64,000 bases of DNA, taken from Streptacidiphilus sp041262165 (lineage in GTDB: Bacteria > Actinomycetota > Actinomycetes > Streptomycetales > Streptomycetaceae). A program made the translations under genes and the position numbers. The notes under the pieces were generated by a model. That model was not told where the DNA came from and searched no databases. It saw only the letters and a program-made list of their open reading frames with translations. Below are positions 50,564-58,907 of this stretch, in pieces (position 1 is the first letter of the stretch; each line of letters begins with the position of its first letter). The stretch covers positions 198,241 through 262,240 of the forward strand of contig NZ_JBGCBY010000010.1 of NCBI RefSeq assembly GCF_041262165.1, written 5' to 3'.

Positions 50564-50730
50564 CGACCTGGGGAGCGATAGGGCTCGGGTCAGCGCTCGC
50601 CGTCCGGTGCCTTCGATTGCAAGGCGCCGGGACGCCCTTGTAGCGGAGCTACTTGGGCGTTTCGGCAACGCGGCAAGCGGAGGTGCCGGACGGCGAGCGC
50701 TGACCCGAGCCCTATCGCTCCCCAGGTCGT
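50563..50730. repeat. Dispersed palindromic element, copy E, best preserved (168 bp)
   Basis: Perfect 45-bp inverted repeats at 50563-50607 and 50686-50730 (containing GGGGAGCGATAGGGCTCGGG and CAGCGCTCGCCGTCCGG). The 78-bp core includes CTTCGATTGCAAGGC, a TTGTAGCGGAGCTAC mini-hairpin and CAACGCGGCAAGCGGAG. It fills the gap between convergent genes and starts at the desaturase stop. Confidence 0.92.
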
Positions 50731-50741
50731 AACCGTCAGGC

Positions 50742-51413
50742 TCAGCCCGAGCACCACCACAGGAAGTGGTTCTTGCAGCTCGGCGAGGCGGAGGGAGTGG
50801 GCGACGCGGGGCTCGAGGAGGGGGCGGAGGGCGAGTGTGTCGCCGGTCCCTGACCGGTGGGCGAGGACGAGTCCGTCGCCGTCCGCGAACTGCTCGGCCG
50901 GCTCGACGCCGAGCTGGCGCCGGCGCTCGCCGAGTGCGAAGCCGTCGCGGAGGCCTTGGCGGTGGGCCGGTGCGAGGCGGTGGCCCCGAAGGCGGGCGTG
51001 GTCGCGGCCGGGTCACCGGCGGAGGGGCTCACACCCGCGCTACCGGTCGGGGTGTTCTGCATCGCGGCGGCGGGAGAGCCGGCGGCGGGCGACGGCGTGG
51101 AGACGAGCACGAGCGCGCCGAGGCCGCCGACGCTGACGAGTCCCGCCGCAGCCAGCGTCAGCACCCGTCTGCGGCGCCTGCGCTGACGTTCGCGCTCGCG
51201 GGAGAACTGGCGGGTGGACTGACGGGCGGATTGGCGGCGCGAGCCGCCACCGGGCGCCGCGTCCGCCGCCGGATCGCCGTACGCGGCTGCGGACTGAGTG
51301 GCCTCGACAGGCGGGTTCTCGGCCGGGGTCGCCAACACCTCTGCGGCGCGCCCGCATCCAGGGCAGGAGAGGGCACCGTTGAGATGGCGCCTGCAGGTTG
51401 AGCAGTAGTTCAT
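50742..51413 (-). CDS. SCO2400-like zinc-ribbon membrane protein
   Basis: 223 aa. N-terminal zinc ribbon (YCSTCRRHLNGALSCPGCG, two CxxC pairs), then an Arg-rich stretch and one membrane segment (VLTLAAAGLVSVGGLGALVLV) near residue 95. The extracellular C-terminal 110 residues are Ser/Thr/Pro/Ala repeats ending in CKNHFLWWCSG, a short aromatic loop likely closed by a disulfide. This architecture matches the SCO2400 family, common in Streptomyces, function unknown. ATG at 51413 is five bases after GGAAG. Confidence 0.75.
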   Translation of the reverse strand: MNYCSTCRRHLNGALSCPGCGRAAEVLATPAENPPVEATQSAAAYGDPAADAAPGGGSRRQSARQSTRQFSRERERQRRRRRRVLTLAAAGLVSVGGLGALVLVSTPSPAAGSPAAAMQNTPTGSAGVSPSAGDPAATTPAFGATASHRPTAKASATASHSASAGASSASSRPSSSRTATDSSSPTGQGPATHSPSAPSSSPASPTPSASPSCKNHFLWWCSG

Positions 51414-51660
51414 ACGTTCTTCCGTGCAGGGTGCTGGGCGCAGGATGCTGGTGGTCCTTGTCCGGGTGGACTTCCCCTGCAGCCTAGGGTGGCAGGGACA
51501 TGGTCGAATAGATGATCCACGTGTGATTTCTGGGGAGAAACGGTGCACGTCACCGCCCGCGCGAGCGCATCGAGGATCAAGTGGCAGGGATCGCCGGTCG
51601 CCTGGCGCCATTGATCGCATACATGCCATGCTTGGTGCCGCGCTCCCCCGGGACGCGTGA

Positions 51661-51691
51661 GGCGCCCCACGCCCCGTGGCTGTGGGGCGCC
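51661..51691. terminator. Terminator hairpin after the 51725-52351 gene
   Basis: GGCGCCCCAC (51661-51670)/GTGGGGCGCC (51682-51691), perfect 10-bp stem, 11-nt loop, 34 bases beyond the minus-strand stop at 51725. The rest of the 311-bp gap (51414-51724) holds only the promoter of the SCO2400-like gene. Confidence 0.6.
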
Positions 51692-51724
51692 GTCGCGGGG
51701 TTGGTCCCCGCCCGTTCCGGCGAG

Positions 51725-52351
51725 CTACATGCGCGCGCTCAGGGTGGTCACTCCGTCACCGTGCAGGTCCTCCAGGGCCGCCCGGCGACCCGTCATCGCC
51801 AGCAGGAGCGAGGCCATCGGGCCGACGACCTCCGGTCCCGCCCCGGTCGACCAGTCGGCGTCGACCGCCCGTAGCCGGAGGCCCTCGATCCGGCGTTTGG
51901 CGCCGATCAGCAGGTTCGACCCCCGGTAGAAGTCGGCGGCCCGGGCCAGCGCGTCGGTGGGGTACTCGCGACTGAGGCCGAGCGGTTTACGGAAGTCCTC
52001 GCCGTGCACCAGCGCCTCGCCGAGCATGGCGTCCACCGGGCCGGGCGGACTGGTGACTGCCTCCAGTCGCTCGCTGAAGCGGCTCAGGTTGTCCTCCACC
52101 GTGCCCGAGTTCATCTCCGCGATGTCCTTGGCCGTCATCGTCTGGAAGCTGAATCCGGCGCCTGCCAGCTTCCCGAAGAACCGCCCGGGGGTCATCATCG
52201 AGGTGGCGGTGAGGTGCGCGAACACGTCACGTACCGTCCAGCCCGCGCAGAGCGACGGGGTGGACCACTGATCGGCGTCGAGCGTCCGCGCGTCGGCGAG
52301 CAGGGCCCGCCGCTCGGCGTGGATCATCGGCCAGGGACTGGTCGTCGCCAT
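51725..52351 (-). CDS. Mycothiol-dependent maleylpyruvate isomerase-fold protein
   Basis: 208 aa DinB-like four-helix bundle. SLCAGWTVRDVFAHLTATSMMTPGRFFGK is the diagnostic first-half signature with the metal-binding His, and ALVHGEDFRKPLG supplies a second ligand. Such proteins use mycothiol or bind Zn. Substrate unknown. It is divergent from the gamma-glutamyltransferase gene. Confidence 0.8.
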   Translation of the reverse strand: MATTSPWPMIHAERRALLADARTLDADQWSTPSLCAGWTVRDVFAHLTATSMMTPGRFFGKLAGAGFSFQTMTAKDIAEMNSGTVEDNLSRFSERLEAVTSPPGPVDAMLGEALVHGEDFRKPLGLSREYPTDALARAADFYRGSNLLIGAKRRIEGLRLRAVDADWSTGAGPEVVGPMASLLLAMTGRRAALEDLHGDGVTTLSARM

Positions 52352-52500
52352 GACTGGCACTCCTCTTCTGGCGACTGGGCCGGCTGCTGATCAGCCCGCA
52401 CAGCTCCTTTGCCTCCTTCGTAGCACGTCCGGGGCCGCCACGCCGCACAGAAGCGGGCGCCCTCTTCCGCGGGCGGCGCGGAGCACCGAGGATCACCCGT

Positions 52501-54255
52501 ATGTTCACCACGCGACCGACGCTGCAGGGCACCTTCGGCATGGCGTCCTCGACGCACTGGCTCGCCTCCCAGTCGGCGATGGCCGTGCTGGAGGACGGCG
52601 GCAACGCCTTCGACGCGGCGGTCGCCGCCGGTTTCGTGCTGCACGTCGTCGAACCGCACCTGAACGGTCCGGCCGGCGAGGTGCCGATCATCCTCGCCCC
52701 GGCCGGCGCGGAGGTGCGGGTGCTGTGCGGACAGGGGCCGGCGCCCGCCGGGGCGACCATCGGTCACTACCGCTCGCTCGGGCTCGACCTCGTCCCGGGG
52801 ACCGGGCCGCTCGCCGCCGCGGTGCCGGGCGCCTTCGACGCGTGGATGGTGCTGCTGCGCGACTACGGCACGAAGTCCCTGGCCGAGGTGCTGACCTACG
52901 CCATCGGCTACGCCGAGCACGGGCACCCGCCGGTTCCTGGCGTCGGCGCGACCGTGGAGGCGGTGCGGGAGCTCTTCGAGACCGAGTGGACGACGTCGGC
53001 CGCGCTGTACCTGCCCGCGCCGCGCCCCGGCGCGCTGTTCCGGAACCCGGCACTCGCGGGCACCTGGCGCCGCCTGCTGCGCGAGACCGCCGGGATGTCC
53101 CGCGAGGCCGGAATCGAGGCGGCGCGGCGGGTGTGGCGCGAGGGCTTCATCGGCGAGGCCCTCGCCGACTTCGCCGCCCGGCCCGCGATGGACACCTCCG
53201 GCAGGCGCCACGCTGCCACGCTCACCGGCGACGATCTGACCGCCTACCGGGCCCGGTACGAGTCCCCGGCGACCTACGAGTGGAACGGGTGGACCGTGTG
53301 CAAGGCCGGCCCGTGGAGTCAGGGACCGGTGTTCCTGCAGCAACTCGCCCTGCTTCCGCATGCGTTGGCATACGGCTCGGCCGAGTACGTGCACGTCCTG
53401 GTCGAGGGCTCCAAACTGGCCATGGCCGACCGCGAGGCCTGGTACGGCGACGCCGCCGACGTGCCACTCAACGACCTGCTCTCCCCCGCGTACAACGACG
53501 GGCGCCGAGCCCTCGTCGAGACCAAGGCGTCGTACGAGCTCCGTCCGGGAAGCCCCGGCGGCCGAGCGCCGCGCCTGCCGGAGTACCTCGACCACGACCT
53601 CGCCGCCCTCCCCGAGCACAACCCCCTCGGCGCGGGCGAACCCACCGTCGGCGCCGACGGGCTGACCAGGGGCGACACCTGCCATCTCGACGTGGTCGAC
53701 CGCTGGGGCAACATGGTCGCGGCGACTCCGAGCGGCGGCTGGCTCCAGTCCAACCCGGTGATCCCCTCGCTCGGCTTCCCGCTCGGCACCCGGCTGCAGA
53801 TGACCTGGCTGCAGCCCGGACTCGCCAACTCCCTCACCCCCGGCCGCCGTCCGCGTACCACTCTGACTCCCTCACTCGCGCTGCGGGGCGGCGAAGCGGT
53901 GCTGGCGTTCGGCACGCCCGGCGGCGACCAGCAGGACCAGTGGTCCCTGCACTTCTTCCTCGGCCTGGCGCTCGGCGGTCTCGGCCTCCAGGCTGCCATC
54001 GACGCCCCGAACTGGCACAACGACAGCTTTCCCGGCTCGTTCCACCCCCGGACGATGCGGCCCGGCAGCGTGACCGTCGAGTCGCGCGTGGGCGAAGCCG
54101 CGATCGCCGAGCTGCGCAGCCGCGGGCACGACGTCACGGTCGGCGCGCCCTGGTCCGAGGGGCGCCTGTGCGCGGTCGCCCGCGACCCGGAGACCGGGAT
54201 ACTCTCCGCGGCCGCCAACCCGCGCGGCATGCAGGGCTACGCGGTCGGCCGGTGA
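52501..54255 (+). CDS. Gamma-glutamyltransferase family protein
   Basis: 584 aa Ntn-hydrolase. FGMASSTHWLASQSAMAVLEDGGNAFDAAVAAGFVLHVVEPHLNGPAGEV is the N-terminal heavy-chain signature. The autocleavage/nucleophile Thr393 lies in RGDTCHLDVVDRWGNMVAATPSGGW. FGTPGGDQQDQWSLHFFLG and HPRTMRPGSVTVE follow. It has no signal peptide, unlike E. coli GGT, so it should be cytoplasmic; it may act on mycothiol-, ergothioneine- or glutamyl-derived substrates. The flanking mycothiol-isomerase-fold genes make thiol metabolism a reasonable guess. Confidence 0.87.
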   Translation: MFTTRPTLQGTFGMASSTHWLASQSAMAVLEDGGNAFDAAVAAGFVLHVVEPHLNGPAGEVPIILAPAGAEVRVLCGQGPAPAGATIGHYRSLGLDLVPGTGPLAAAVPGAFDAWMVLLRDYGTKSLAEVLTYAIGYAEHGHPPVPGVGATVEAVRELFETEWTTSAALYLPAPRPGALFRNPALAGTWRRLLRETAGMSREAGIEAARRVWREGFIGEALADFAARPAMDTSGRRHAATLTGDDLTAYRARYESPATYEWNGWTVCKAGPWSQGPVFLQQLALLPHALAYGSAEYVHVLVEGSKLAMADREAWYGDAADVPLNDLLSPAYNDGRRALVETKASYELRPGSPGGRAPRLPEYLDHDLAALPEHNPLGAGEPTVGADGLTRGDTCHLDVVDRWGNMVAATPSGGWLQSNPVIPSLGFPLGTRLQMTWLQPGLANSLTPGRRPRTTLTPSLALRGGEAVLAFGTPGGDQQDQWSLHFFLGLALGGLGLQAAIDAPNWHNDSFPGSFHPRTMRPGSVTVESRVGEAAIAELRSRGHDVTVGAPWSEGRLCAVARDPETGILSAAANPRGMQGYAVGR

Positions 54256-54295
54256 CCGGACCGCACCAGCGGGTGGCACCGCCTCGATGGGGGGT

Positions 54296-55090
54296 TCAGA
54301 ACTCGGAGTTGGCGAACCAGAGCTCGAGCAGCTCCTGGTCCCCGCGGCACTCGACAGCCTCCGCGCCGCGGTCGAGCCGGCCGTACAGGAGCAGCAGCAG
54401 ATCCGCGGCGCTTCCCTCGACAGTCGCGTCGGCGGGAACCGCCGCGGGGTCGGTGTCCGGGTCGACGCCGAAGCCGTCCGGCCTCAGCCGGACCAGCCAG
54501 TCGCCGTCCCGGTCGGTGCAGCGGAAGCGGACGGTCCGGTGGTCGCCGCGCAGGTTGGCCACGTTCGGTGCGAAGAGTGTGGCGAAGGGCAGGTTGACCA
54601 GGAACTCGTCGACGCCGTCGGCCGCGAGCTCAGGGTCGACGGCGGGCCGCAGGCCGAGCGCGAGCTCCGCATCGACCCGGTGCACCAGCGTCTCGAACAG
54701 CATCCGGCGCACCCAGAACTCGGCGTGCTGATCGACGCCCCAGGCCCACATCGGAGCCCGCGGGTCGGTACCGGCGATGGCGCCGGCGGCCTCGGCGGCG
54801 CTGGCCGCCAGCCAGTCGGCGTAGCCGTCCTCGTGCTCGGGCAGGCGCAGTTCCACGTCACGTGACGTGGGCCGCTCCTGCACGAGCGCGCGCAGCAGGA
54901 CGGAGAACCAGCGCTGCACGCTGCCGGCGTGCCTGACCAGGTCGACGAGCGTCCATCCCGGACAGCTGGGCACCGGAGTCGCCAGGTCGACGCCCTTGAC
55001 CAGGGCCACGAACCTGGCGGTCTCCGCCGCGACGGCCGCGCTGTGGTCGACCGGGACCGAACCGGGCCCCGACTGGTCCGTTGTACTCAT
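54296..55090 (-). CDS. Maleylpyruvate isomerase-family mycothiol-dependent protein
   Basis: 264 aa. VPSCPGWTLVDLVRHAGSVQRWFSVLLRA is the N-terminal DinB/MDMPI signature with a metal His; MWAWGVDQHAEFWVRRMLFETLVHRVDAELALG gives the second ligand, and the C-terminal domain (from about residue 175) is the MDMPI_C type. ATG at 55090 has AGGAAGG upstream. Convergent with the gamma-glutamyltransferase gene, 40 bases apart. Confidence 0.82.
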   Translation of the reverse strand: MSTTDQSGPGSVPVDHSAAVAAETARFVALVKGVDLATPVPSCPGWTLVDLVRHAGSVQRWFSVLLRALVQERPTSRDVELRLPEHEDGYADWLAASAAEAAGAIAGTDPRAPMWAWGVDQHAEFWVRRMLFETLVHRVDAELALGLRPAVDPELAADGVDEFLVNLPFATLFAPNVANLRGDHRTVRFRCTDRDGDWLVRLRPDGFGVDPDTDPAAVPADATVEGSAADLLLLLYGRLDRGAEAVECRGDQELLELWFANSEF

Positions 55091-55201
55091 GGCGCGCGCC
55101 TTCCTGCTGTCCTGGCCACCCGGCGGGTCAGGTTCCTGCCGCCAGCCTGTCACAGCGCGGGACCCCGGGCCGACCGCGCTACCGCGCTTGATCGCACCGC
55201 G

Positions 55202-56050
55202 CTACCCGCGCTTGATCGCCACCCCGGCGTAGCCGGCGACCTCCTCGCGGGTCATGACCCGGTCGTCCTCGTGGCCGTCGGTACGCCACTCGTGCACGGG
55301 CACGATGCCCGGCTCGACGAGCTCCATGCCGTCGAAGAAGCGCAGCACCTCGTCGTGGGTGCGGGAGGTGATGTTCAGCCCGGACTGGGTGTAGACGGCC
55401 TCGATGGACCGTGCGATCTCGGGGGGCATGAGCTCGCCGGTGCCGTGGGTCAGGATCAGGACGCTGCCGGGCGCCAGCTCGGCTTTGAACTGCCCGAGCA
55501 GGTCCAGCGGATGATCGCCGTCGGCGAAGAAGTGCAGCAGCGCGACGGCCAGCAGTGCCACCGGCTGCGACAGGTCGAGCAGTTCCTTGGTCTGCGGCGC
55601 GTTCAGGATCGACCCGGGGTCGCGGAAGTCGGCGTCGACGTACGCGGTGCGGCCCTGCGGGGTGCCCTTGAGCAGCGCGCGGGCGTGGGCGAGCACGATG
55701 GGGTCGTTGTCGACGTAGACCACGCGGGACTCGGGGGCGACGGCCTGTGCCACCTCGTGCGTGTTGTTGGACGCCGGTATGCCGGTGCCGATGTCCAGGA
55801 ACTGGCGGATGCCCAGCTCGCTGGCGAAACGCACGGCCCGGCCGAGGAAGCGCCGGTTCGCCCGAGAGCCCGCGGGCGCGCTGGGGAGCAGTTCGACGAC
55901 CTTCGCCGCGGCGGCCCGGTCGGCGGGGAAGTTGTCCTTGCCGCCGAGGTAGTAGTCGTACATCCGGGCGGGATGGGGGATGTCGGTGCGCAGCTCGGCG
56001 CTCGGCGCCGAATCGCCGTCCGGCACTCCGCGGTTCCAGGTGTCGGACAT
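55202..56050 (-). CDS. DUF574/PF04672-type SAM-dependent methyltransferase
   Basis: 282 aa. IPHPARMYDYYLGGKDNFPADR is the family hallmark, then FLDIGTGIPASNNTHEVAQ (SAM motif I), VVYVDNDPIVLAHARALL and LTHGTGELMPPEI. Acceptors are unknown; Streptomyces often has dozens of paralogues next to regulators. GGAGG lies ten bases before the ATG at 56050. Confidence 0.83.
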   Translation of the reverse strand: MSDTWNRGVPDGDSAPSAELRTDIPHPARMYDYYLGGKDNFPADRAAAAKVVELLPSAPAGSRANRRFLGRAVRFASELGIRQFLDIGTGIPASNNTHEVAQAVAPESRVVYVDNDPIVLAHARALLKGTPQGRTAYVDADFRDPGSILNAPQTKELLDLSQPVALLAVALLHFFADGDHPLDLLGQFKAELAPGSVLILTHGTGELMPPEIARSIEAVYTQSGLNITSRTHDEVLRFFDGMELVEPGIVPVHEWRTDGHEDDRVMTREEVAGYAGVAIKRG

Positions 56051-56127
56051 TCGCCTGATCCTCCCCATTCAACAAGCCGTGTGATGCGACATGGTGACGT
56101 CGCATCACCTACGTGACGGTGGACATG

Positions 56128-57114
56128 CTACTGGCCCGGGCCGTACACCTGGACGACGATCTTGCCGCGGGCGTGGCCCTCCTTCAGGTGGCGGACGGCT
56201 TCGGGGACGTCGGCGAGTGGGTAGGTCCGGTCGATGACGGGTGTCACCGAGCCGGCCTCGATGAGTTCCGCGAGGAGCCGGAGGTCGGTGTGGCGCTGCG
56301 TGGAGACGAGCCCGCGCAGCCGGTGGCCGACAAACGGTGACAGCAGGAGCGCCCGCAGTTGCCGGTCGGTGCCGCCGATCCAGGTGCCGCTGCCTTCGCC
56401 GCCGACGATGACGAGGGTGCCGCGCGGGGTGAGGGCGCGGCGGAGCCGCGTGAGGGGGCGGTTGCCCGCGGTGTCGAGGACGAGGTCGTAGCGGCTGGTT
56501 CCGTCGGTGGGGTCCTCGCGGGTGTAGTCGATGACCTCGTCGGCGCCGATGGAGCGGACCAGGTCCGCCTTGTCGGTGCTGCAGACGCCGGTGACGTGAG
56601 CGCCCCAGGCCTTGGCCAGTTGGACTGCGTAGCTGCCCACGCCGCCCGCCGCGCCGATGACGAGGACGGTCTGGCCCTCCCGAAGCCGTCCGCTGTCACG
56701 CAGGGCCTGGAGGGCGGTGCAGGCGGAGAGCGGGACGGCTGCCGCCTGTTCGTAGGCGAGGTTCCGCGGTTTGTGCGCGAGCGTGTCCTCCTTGGCGCAC
56801 GCGTACTCGGCGAATGCCCCGGGGCAGCTGCCGTACACCTCGTCACCAGGGCGCAGGCGGGTGACATTCGGGCCGACGGCCTCCACCCGTCCTGCGACGT
56901 CCAGGCCCCGGACCCGGACCTTGGGCGCCCGGAGGCCGAAGCCCATGGCGCGGATCAGGTACGGCAGGCCCGCCGTGAGGTGCCAGACGCCCGGATCGAC
57001 GGCCGCCGCATGCACCCGTATCAGCACCTCGCCGCTGCCGGGCACCGGCTGCTCGATCTCTTCGAGTCGCAGGACCTCGGGCGGGCCGTAGGTGTCGTGA
57101 ACGATGGCCTTCAT
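56128..57114 (-). CDS. Zinc-independent NAD(P)-dependent alcohol dehydrogenase-like MDR protein
   Basis: 328 aa. MKAIVHDTYGPPEVLRLEEIEQPVPGSGEVLIRV opens a GroES domain; VLVIGAAGGVGSYAVQLAKAWGAHVTGVCSTDK is the NADPH fold. The two catalytic-zinc Cys/His positions are absent, as in the quinone oxidoreductase/zeta-crystallin group. Its ATG overlaps the stop of the preceding HTH gene (ATGA, 57111-57114). It is third in a membrane protein-HTH-dehydrogenase operon. Confidence 0.85.
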   Translation of the reverse strand: MKAIVHDTYGPPEVLRLEEIEQPVPGSGEVLIRVHAAAVDPGVWHLTAGLPYLIRAMGFGLRAPKVRVRGLDVAGRVEAVGPNVTRLRPGDEVYGSCPGAFAEYACAKEDTLAHKPRNLAYEQAAAVPLSACTALQALRDSGRLREGQTVLVIGAAGGVGSYAVQLAKAWGAHVTGVCSTDKADLVRSIGADEVIDYTREDPTDGTSRYDLVLDTAGNRPLTRLRRALTPRGTLVIVGGEGSGTWIGGTDRQLRALLLSPFVGHRLRGLVSTQRHTDLRLLAELIEAGSVTPVIDRTYPLADVPEAVRHLKEGHARGKIVVQVYGPGQ

Positions 57115-57341
57115 GGAGCGTCTCCCTCGGGATCGGGGTACTGGAACACGGCGTCGAGCGGGACGGTGAACACATGGGCGATCTGGAAGGCCATCTCCAG
57201 TGAGGGCGAGTAGCGGCCCTGCTCGATGGCGATGACGGTCTGCCGGGTGACGCCGATTCGGCGGGCGAGCTCCGCCTGGGTCATCTCGCCATGGGCGAAG
57301 CGCAGTGCTCGGATCGCGTTGGTGACCCTGGTCGGCCTCAC
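57111..57341 (-). CDS. Small XRE-type helix-turn-helix regulator
   Basis: 76 aa, essentially one HTH_3 domain: MTQAELARRIGVTRQTVIAIEQGRYSPSLEMAFQIAHVFTVPLDAVFQYPD. This is the short YozG-like type that controls adjacent membrane-protein genes. GTG at 57341 overlaps the previous stop (GTGA, 57338-57341). Probably binds the palindromic region at 57785-57837 upstream of its own operon. Confidence 0.85.
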   Translation of the reverse strand: MRPTRVTNAIRALRFAHGEMTQAELARRIGVTRQTVIAIEQGRYSPSLEMAFQIAHVFTVPLDAVFQYPDPEGDAP

Positions 57342-57766
57342 CACGGGTGGAAGCCCAGCCGGTAGGCGACGATCTTCGCGGTTGATCCGAGGATCGCCGA
57401 CAGGACGAAGGCCAGATAGATGGCGTTGGCGATCCAGAACCGGTCGAAGCCGGCCATCGCCAGGACGAGACCGGCGACGCCGCCGAGCACCACGAACGAC
57501 TGTCCGATGTACTCGCCGAACCGGTGGATCTCCCGGTCGCGCTGATCCTTGGTGTTCGCGCCCTCGGGCGAGAACGTCGCCACCGTGATGTGGAGCACGA
57601 TGGACGAGACGATCGCTGCGCCGACCGTCCACAGCAGTGCGGACACATAGGGCGCCTGAGCGAGCGGCAGGCCGGCGGGCCGCCCGAGGACGACGGTCAG
57701 GTACGTCGCGTACGAGGCGATCGTCACCAGCAGCATGATCCAGGCGCGTTTCTCTTCGACTGCCAC
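57338..57766 (-). CDS. Small four-helix membrane protein
   Basis: 142 aa with four predicted membrane segments (IMLLVTIASYATYLTVVLG, VSALLWTVGAAIVSSIVLHITV, VVLGGVAGLVLAMAGFDRFW, AIYLAFVLSAILGSTAKIVAY), N- and C-termini inside. It resembles DUF2178-type membrane partners found next to YozG-like regulators. GTG start at 57766 has GAGGAG upstream. First gene of the three-gene operon. Confidence 0.8.
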   Translation of the reverse strand: MAVEEKRAWIMLLVTIASYATYLTVVLGRPAGLPLAQAPYVSALLWTVGAAIVSSIVLHITVATFSPEGANTKDQRDREIHRFGEYIGQSFVVLGGVAGLVLAMAGFDRFWIANAIYLAFVLSAILGSTAKIVAYRLGFHPW

Positions 57767-57784
57767 TCCCGCTCCTCATGTAAA

Positions 57785-57837
57785 GAAAACCTGACACTCA
57801 GGAGTGTCAAGCAACCTCGACATGATGTCAAGTTTTC
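57785..57837. promoter_or_regulatory. Nested palindromes in the promoter of the 57.1-57.8 kb operon
   Basis: An outer pair GAAAACcTGACA (57785-57796) and TGTCAaGTTTTC (57826-57837) encloses TGACACT-N4-AGTGTCA (57792-57809). On the minus strand two TTGACA hexamers overlap these arms and fit -35 boxes. This is a good candidate binding site for the HTH protein of the operon. Confidence 0.6.
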
Positions 57838-57904
57838 TGTACCTCGCGAGGAGCGATACAAGCGACCGGCATGCACCGGTCGGCCCTGCGGCGGGGTGCC
57901 CGGG

Positions 57905-58684
57905 TCAGGGATGGGGTCCCGCGAGCACGCTGGGCTGGGCAACGAAGTCCGCCTCGGGACCGAACCGCGCCTCGAGGCCGTCGGCGAGAGCGGTCAGGGC
58001 GCGGGCGCCGTCGCCGTGGAACGAGGACCCGTGCATGACGGCGAGGGTTCGCGGCTGGAGGTCTGCGAGCGAGCGGAGCGAGGCCGTGGTTGCCGTCAGG
58101 CAGGAGATCTGACGGAACATCTGCTCGGAATCCAGCGCCGGCTCGACGAGGTCGCCCTCGGTCACGGCCGGGCCGTTGCCCACATGGGTGAACAGGTCGC
58201 CGCAGAACAGTGTTCGAGTGGTCTCCTCGAACAGCACATGCGCGTCCCAGCCGTGCGGCACGTGCGGAGTGTTGATGTTGCGCACCTGCCGGCGCACCTG
58301 CTTCCCGCCCAGGTCCAGGGTCTCGCCGTCGGCCATCGGCCGTGGCGGGCGGTCCGCGAGGTCGTTGACGGAGACCAGGCAGCCCACCGTGCTGTGGGCC
58401 ACTTCGGCGCGAGGCGCTGCGTTCAGGAACTCGTTCATGGCCCCGCACTCGTCCGCCTCGACGTGTCCAAACGCCACCCAGCGCAGCCGTTCGAGCGGCA
58501 CCACGCGGCGGACTGCCGCGGAGACGGCGGGAAAGAGGCTGCGCATACCCGTGTGGAAGAGCAGCGGTTCCTCTGCCGAGATCAGGAACTGGTTGAAGGT
58601 GAAGCCCGCCGGCGGCGCCGCCTCGGGGACGAAGGTCGAGATTCGGTAGATGCCTTCGGCGATCTCATCAAGGCGTGTCTCCAC
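57905..58684 (-). CDS. MBL-fold diiron protein of the oxygen-binding (flavodiiron-like) type
   Basis: 259 aa. Instead of HxHxDH the metal motif reads GHVEADECG (HxExDE), the pattern of the diiron domain of flavodiiron proteins and ODP-type oxygen sensors; later ligands are INTPHVPHGW and HGSSFHGDG with CGDLFTHVG. No flavodoxin domain is attached. It may bind or reduce O2 or NO. GAGGAG precedes the GTG. Confidence 0.8.
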   Translation of the reverse strand: METRLDEIAEGIYRISTFVPEAAPPAGFTFNQFLISAEEPLLFHTGMRSLFPAVSAAVRRVVPLERLRWVAFGHVEADECGAMNEFLNAAPRAEVAHSTVGCLVSVNDLADRPPRPMADGETLDLGGKQVRRQVRNINTPHVPHGWDAHVLFEETTRTLFCGDLFTHVGNGPAVTEGDLVEPALDSEQMFRQISCLTATTASLRSLADLQPRTLAVMHGSSFHGDGARALTALADGLEARFGPEADFVAQPSVLAGPHP

Positions 58685-58907
58685 GGTGCGCTCCTCGTCA
58701 TCCTCACCAGACCGCGGCCTCGTCCCCGGTCTCGTCCCGGTCCGGCGCGCGGTCCCGTCCTACCTGATCCCTCGACAGGTCTTTTCCCCACGGGGCGGGA
58801 CATGCGCTCCGGGTCGCTCGTTCAGCCCAGTCCCCGGCCACGCGGGCGAGCCTGGTTGTAGCGTGTTTGACCTGGTCCTGGTCCTGGGTGGGATGAAGGA
58901 GACGCGC

